Source of the DNA: an uncultured Prevotellaceae bacterium | GTDB lineage: Bacteria; Bacteroidota; Bacteroidia; Bacteroidales; Bacteroidaceae | NCBI GenBank assembly: GCA_900318795.1 | Contig: ONLU01000001.1 | Location: forward strand, 166,852 to 230,851 | Direction of reading: 5' to 3' | Length of the DNA stretch: 64,000 nucleotides | In this document: positions 61,592 to 64,000 of the stretch, one piece after another | How positions within the stretch are numbered: position 1 is the first letter of the stretch | Layout of the letters: every line of letters starts with the position of its first letter | The notes under the pieces: generated by a model | Databases searched by the model: none | What the model was told of the DNA's origin: nothing | Seen by the model: only the letters and a program-made list of their open reading frames with translations | Position numbers and translations under genes: made by a program

Positions 61592-62067
61592 TTCGATAAT
61601 CGTTCTAATGCAGTAACATCCAGTCGATACACCGTACAATCGTCTATAGGAACGGCACCGAGTGAGCGATAGAAGTCATTGCTGGGCTTATTCCAGTCGA
61701 GACTCATCCACTCCATTCTTCCGCAATGGTGCTCATGGGCAGTCTTTACCAGATGCAGCAGTAAGGTCTTTCCATAGCCTTTACCACGTTCTTCTGGCCA
61801 AACAAACAAGTCCTCCAGATACAGTCCTGAATGTCCGATGAATGTTGAGAAGTTGTAGAAGTAGAGCGCGAAGCCGACCTCTCGCCCGTCCACGACAGCG
61901 AAAACTGCCTCTGCCCTGTGCTCGTCGAACATTTCTCGCTCCAGAACATCCGGCGAGGCAATCACCTCGTCCTCCATCTGTGCATATCGGGCAATGCCCC
62001 TTATGAACTTCAGCAACAACGGTACATCTTGGCGTTCTGCCTTGCGTATCTCTACATTACAGTTCAT
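61588..62067 (-). CDS. GNAT family N-acetyltransferase
   Basis: 159 residues from ATG 62067 (MNCNVEIRKAERQDV); the frame upstream runs into the promoter. Acetyl-CoA-binding LYLEDLFVWPEERGKGYGKTL (Q/RxxGxG/A type, written here as overlapping landmarks ending in GKGYGK), preceded by FALYFYNFSTFIGHSGLYL and followed by WNKPSNDFYRSLGAVP. Resembles the diamine/thialysine N-acetyltransferase subgroup (FALYFYNFSTF), so a small amine is a likely acceptor. First gene of a two-gene unit with the NUDIX enzyme. Confidence 0.9.
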   Translation of the reverse strand: MNCNVEIRKAERQDVPLLLKFIRGIARYAQMEDEVIASPDVLEREMFDEHRAEAVFAVVDGREVGFALYFYNFSTFIGHSGLYLEDLFVWPEERGKGYGKTLLLHLVKTAHEHHCGRMEWMSLDWNKPSNDFYRSLGAVPIDDCTVYRLDVTALERLSK

Positions 62068-62115
62068 ATTTTGTCTTTTTTTGTCAGTAATCACAAATAC
62101 TATTAAATCTGGGCA

Positions 62116-62123
62116 CAAATATA
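62116..62123 (-). promoter_or_regulatory. -7 box of the GNAT-NUDIX genes
   Basis: Minus strand TATATTTG, 48 nt upstream of ATG 62067. Shares its upstream region with the divergent DMT gene promoter. Confidence 0.55.
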
Positions 62124-62125
62124 GT

Positions 62126-62143
62126 GATAATCGCTGAATTATC
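62126..62143. promoter_or_regulatory. Inverted repeat between divergent GNAT and DMT promoters
   Basis: GATAAT and ATTATC separated by 6 nt, placed exactly between the two -7 boxes. Candidate site for one regulator controlling both directions. Confidence 0.4.
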
Positions 62144-62145
62144 GC

Positions 62146-62153
62146 TATTTTTG
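62146..62153 (+). promoter_or_regulatory. -7 box of the DMT transporter gene
   Basis: TATTTTTG, 21 nt before ATG 62175. No strong -33 element. Confidence 0.5.
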
Positions 62154-62174
62154 CACCAACTTTTAGAAAAGTTT

Positions 62175-63074
62175 ATGCCGAAAACGTCCATATTCCAGCG
62201 CCCCATGTGGGTGGTTGTATTTGCCCTGACAGCAGCAATAGCTTGGGGATGGGCATTCCCGCTTATCAAGGTGGGCTTTAGTGCCTTTGCTATCACGGCG
62301 GACATGACGGGCAGCAAAATGCTCTTTGCCGGCATTCGCTTTGCTGCGGCTGGTCTGATTGTCTTGTCCGTTGCTCGTAGCAATGGGCGTTCGTTCAAGA
62401 CGGGCAAGACAAGCGACTGGTGGTTCCTTCTTGCCTTTGCGCTAATGAACACCACGTTTCACTATTTCTTCTTCTATATCGGCATGTCGCATAGCGAAGG
62501 GTCGCGGGCGGCTATTCTCAACTCGCTGAGCACTTTCCTCGTAGTCCTGCTGGCTTGTGCTTGTTTCAAGAGCGATAAGCTGACCTCACGGAAGATTCTC
62601 GGTTGTGCTATAGGGTTCAGCGGAATCCTTGCATTGAATCTTGGAGGGGCTGAAAGTGGGCAGTTTACTTGGCTGGGCGACGGAATGATCATCCTCAATG
62701 CTGTCTGTTCGGCACTCTCGAACTTGATGACTCGTGGACTGAGCCGCCGGATAGATGTCTTCGTGGGAACGGGCTATAGTCTCACCATCGGAGGCTTGCT
62801 ACTCATTCTGCCCGGACTAGCTTTTGGTGGAACATTGCCTAATATAAACCTACTTGGCATGGTTTGTCTGATGTTACTCATCGCCATCTCTGCTGTCGGA
62901 TTCGCCCTTTACAATAAACTGCTCAGTTGCAATCCTGTGGGACGGGTTGCCATCTACAATTCACTGATACCCGTCGTCGGAGCGATCACCTCGTGTCTGT
63001 GTCTTGGCGAAACGTTCCACTTGAAATACGCTTTTGCAGGAGGACTGGCGGGCTCTTGGCATATACATTATTAA
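62175..63074 (+). CDS. DMT/EamA family transporter with 3' frameshift
   Basis: Drug/metabolite transporter superfamily, ten predicted transmembrane helices in two EamA repeats. 299 residues as read. WGWAFPLIKVGFSAF in helix 1 and SRAAILNSLSTFLVVLLAC in the first half; ISAVGFALYNKLLSCNPVGRVAIYNSLIPVVGAI in the second (landmark regions). The frame ends GGLAGSWHIHY. Shifting by one base near 63055 gives LGIYIINKGKN and a stop at 63088-63090, the usual end of such proteins, so a one-base indel in the last helix is likely. It could be a sequencing error. Confidence 0.88.
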   Translation: MPKTSIFQRPMWVVVFALTAAIAWGWAFPLIKVGFSAFAITADMTGSKMLFAGIRFAAAGLIVLSVARSNGRSFKTGKTSDWWFLLAFALMNTTFHYFFFYIGMSHSEGSRAAILNSLSTFLVVLLACACFKSDKLTSRKILGCAIGFSGILALNLGGAESGQFTWLGDGMIILNAVCSALSNLMTRGLSRRIDVFVGTGYSLTIGGLLLILPGLAFGGTLPNINLLGMVCLMLLIAISAVGFALYNKLLSCNPVGRVAIYNSLIPVVGAITSCLCLGETFHLKYAFAGGLAGSWHIHY

Positions 63075-63090
63075 CAAAGGAAAAAACTGA

Positions 63091-63494
63091 TCGTAATAAT
63101 AGCTGAGCGAAGATCTTTGCTCTGACACGTATCGAAGACCATATTCTGCGTCGCATCCTTGGTATGCAAGGACTGCCTGCCGTACTTTACAGAGTTGTTG
63201 TCTGTCAACATTGCGAAGAAGTTCCGCTCCTGCTTGATGTTCGAACATTCGATTCTGATGATGAAACGATCCCATAACGCTTCAAGTCCTTCACCTTGTG
63301 TCGGAAGTTCATTGCTGGCTGCGATGAGCAACTTCAGTGGCAGTGAAATCTCTTTGTCCCCATTACGGAATAATTTCTCATTGATGACTGTCAGCAACGT
63401 GTTCTGAATAGCAGGAAAGTGACAATTCACTCTCTTTCTCGTATATCCCCACGCTCAATTCTGTGAGCAGTTCTTCTATCCTTTTTCTAACCAT
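63091..63494 (-). pseudogene. Internally deleted RavA/MoxR-type AAA ATPase
   Basis: ATG 63494 opens MVRKRIEELLTELSVGIYEKE, the RavA N-terminus. It then jumps, out of frame, to PAIQNTLLTVINEKLFRNGD, LKLLIAASNELPTQGEGLEALWDRF and RNFFAMLTDN, the sensor and arginine-finger part of the same family. About 95 residues with Walker A and B are missing, and the sequence degenerates after the TDN segment. A RavA gene with its VWA partner is therefore dead here. Confidence 0.75.
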
Positions 63495-63498
63495 AGCG

Positions 63499-63530
63499 CA
63501 AAGGTAGTCATTTTGTTCGTGACTATCGAA
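63499..63530 (-). promoter_or_regulatory. Promoter still present in front of the ravA remnant
   Basis: Minus strand TTCG (63527-63530), 20 nt, TACCTTTG (63499-63506). Four nt to the ATG, the same spacing as mutS2. Confidence 0.55.
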
Positions 63531-63633
63531 GATTTGAACTTCTTTTGTTCCAAAATGATACAAAACTGTGGTGTCTAGGTATGAAACTATGACGGGCTTC
63601 TATTGCTTCTTGTAGGGTCATTTCACAAAACAT
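63523..63633 (-). pseudogene. 5' stub of a nitroreductase-family gene
   Basis: ATG 63633 (or 63621) reads MFCEMTLQEAIEARHSF. MTLQEAIEARHS is the typical N-terminus of Bacteroidetes nitroreductases, normally followed by VRxYxDxP. Here it changes to unrelated sequence and stops at 63523-63525. Only about a dozen codons of homology remain. Confidence 0.5.
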
Positions 63634-63647
63634 ATTAAAACTATTGG

Positions 63648-63655
63648 CAAAGGTA
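63648..63655 (-). promoter_or_regulatory. -7 box upstream of the nitroreductase stub
   Basis: Minus strand TACCTTTG, 14 nt upstream of ATG 63633. Confidence 0.5.
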
Positions 63656-63677
63656 CGGATAATTCCCCACTTTTTTG

Positions 63678-63685
63678 TATTTTTG
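63678..63685 (+). promoter_or_regulatory. -7 box of the cyclophilin gene
   Basis: TATTTTTG, 39 nt upstream of ATG 63725. Confidence 0.55.
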
Positions 63686-63724
63686 CACTCACTATTACGA
63701 TACTTTATGAATTAAGGCTGAAAA

Positions 63725-64000
63725 ATGAAAGTAAAGATTCAAACAATGCTTGGCGACATTGTAGTCCGCCTTTATGATGAGACTCCCATCCATCGTGACA
63801 ACTTCCTTAAACTGGCAAAGGAGGGTTATTATGACGGCACTCTGTTCCATCGAGTGATAAAGGACTTTATGATTCAGGGTGGCGATCCTGATTCTAAGGG
63901 CGCACCTGCTGGAAAGATGCTTGGTGTAGGAGGTCCGGACTATACGCTTGAGGCAGAAATCAAGGAAGGACTTTTCCATAAACGTGGTGCTTTGGCTGCT
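63725..64000 (+). CDS. Cyclophilin-type peptidyl-prolyl isomerase, N-terminal part (cut by window edge)
   Basis: Catalyses cis-trans isomerisation of peptidyl-proline bonds. 92 codons visible, still open at the window end. [41 protein letters not shown] (with the catalytic FHRVI), [13 protein letters not shown] and [15 protein letters not shown]. No signal peptide, so probably cytosolic, although longer secreted forms exist. Confidence 0.95.
   Translation, partial: MKVKIQTMLGDIVVRLYDETPIHRDNFLKLAKEGYYDGTLFHRVIKDFMIQGGDPDSKGAPAGKMLGVGGPDYTLEAEIKEGLFHKRGALAA

Overview
The window looks like chromosomal DNA of a Bacteroidales bacterium, most likely a gut or rumen Prevotella-type species (Prevotella/Segatella/Xylanibacter group). 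The signs are Bacteroidetes promoters (TTTG, about 20 nt, TAnnTTTG) in front of many genes, a SusC-type receptor, Mfa-like fimbrillins, a type IX secretion (T9SS) plug protein, large secreted proteins ending in a common sorting-type tail, and families such as DUF721, DUF3575, DUF4199, DUF4348 and DUF5119. The genus is inferred from protein style; there is no rRNA to settle it.

Layout. 1-6.5 kb: the 5' part of a SusC-like receptor and a 1503-residue multidomain pectin methylesterase, both minus strand, with an operator-like palindrome upstream of each; probably the edge of a pectin-utilisation locus. 6.6-14.3 kb: housekeeping genes (ribH, a TPR membrane protein, recF, DUF721, 5-FTHF cyclo-ligase, S41 protease, dCMP deaminase, M3 peptidase). 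14.3-19.4 kb: a minus-strand run of envelope and redox genes (lipoprotein, Crp/Fnr regulator, ApbE, DUF6048/DUF6452-like pair, GT2 glycosyltransferase, DUF4199). 19.4-21.4 kb: SRP RNA and tRNA-Thr four bases apart, then a phosphoethanolamine transferase. 21.6-26.4 kb: a fimbrial cluster (DUF3575, DUF5119, two fimbrillins) interrupted by about 1 kb of REP-like repeats and a RAYT-derived element. 26.4-40.2 kb: two tandem AAA-ATPase/PD-(D/E)XK proteins, the second overlapping a giant secreted repeat protein of about 3,536 residues. 40.2-44.6 kb: gene stubs, a Fic protein and a C10 cysteine protease. 44.7-49.2 kb: a GH97 glycosidase divergent from a SusR-like membrane regulator. 49.2-61 kb: T9SS plug (DUF5103), prmA, a Tyr/Gly-rich secreted protein, a FadL-like porin, DUF4348, murB, an MBL hydrolase, a GH43 lipoprotein and mutS2. 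61-64 kb: tRNA-Ser, NUDIX and GNAT genes, a DMT transporter with a 3' frameshift, decayed RavA and nitroreductase remnants, and the start of a cyclophilin.

Cross-cutting observations. (1) Tandem repeats with a 7-bp period, but with different heptamers, fill many gene junctions and often begin exactly at a stop codon; two such arrays lie in frame inside conserved enzymes (M3 peptidase, PrmA). (2) The giant protein is built from about seven diverged modules anchored on a DPY motif, with smaller repeats inserted. (3) A REP/RAYT remnant shows both ends of the element and only the C-terminal part of the transposase. (4) Several genes have start codons only 4-8 nt after the -7 box, suggesting near-leaderless mRNAs. 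(5) Several genes survive only as promoter-plus-N-terminus stubs. (6) Three large secreted proteins share a T9SS-like tail in a window that also encodes the T9SS plug.
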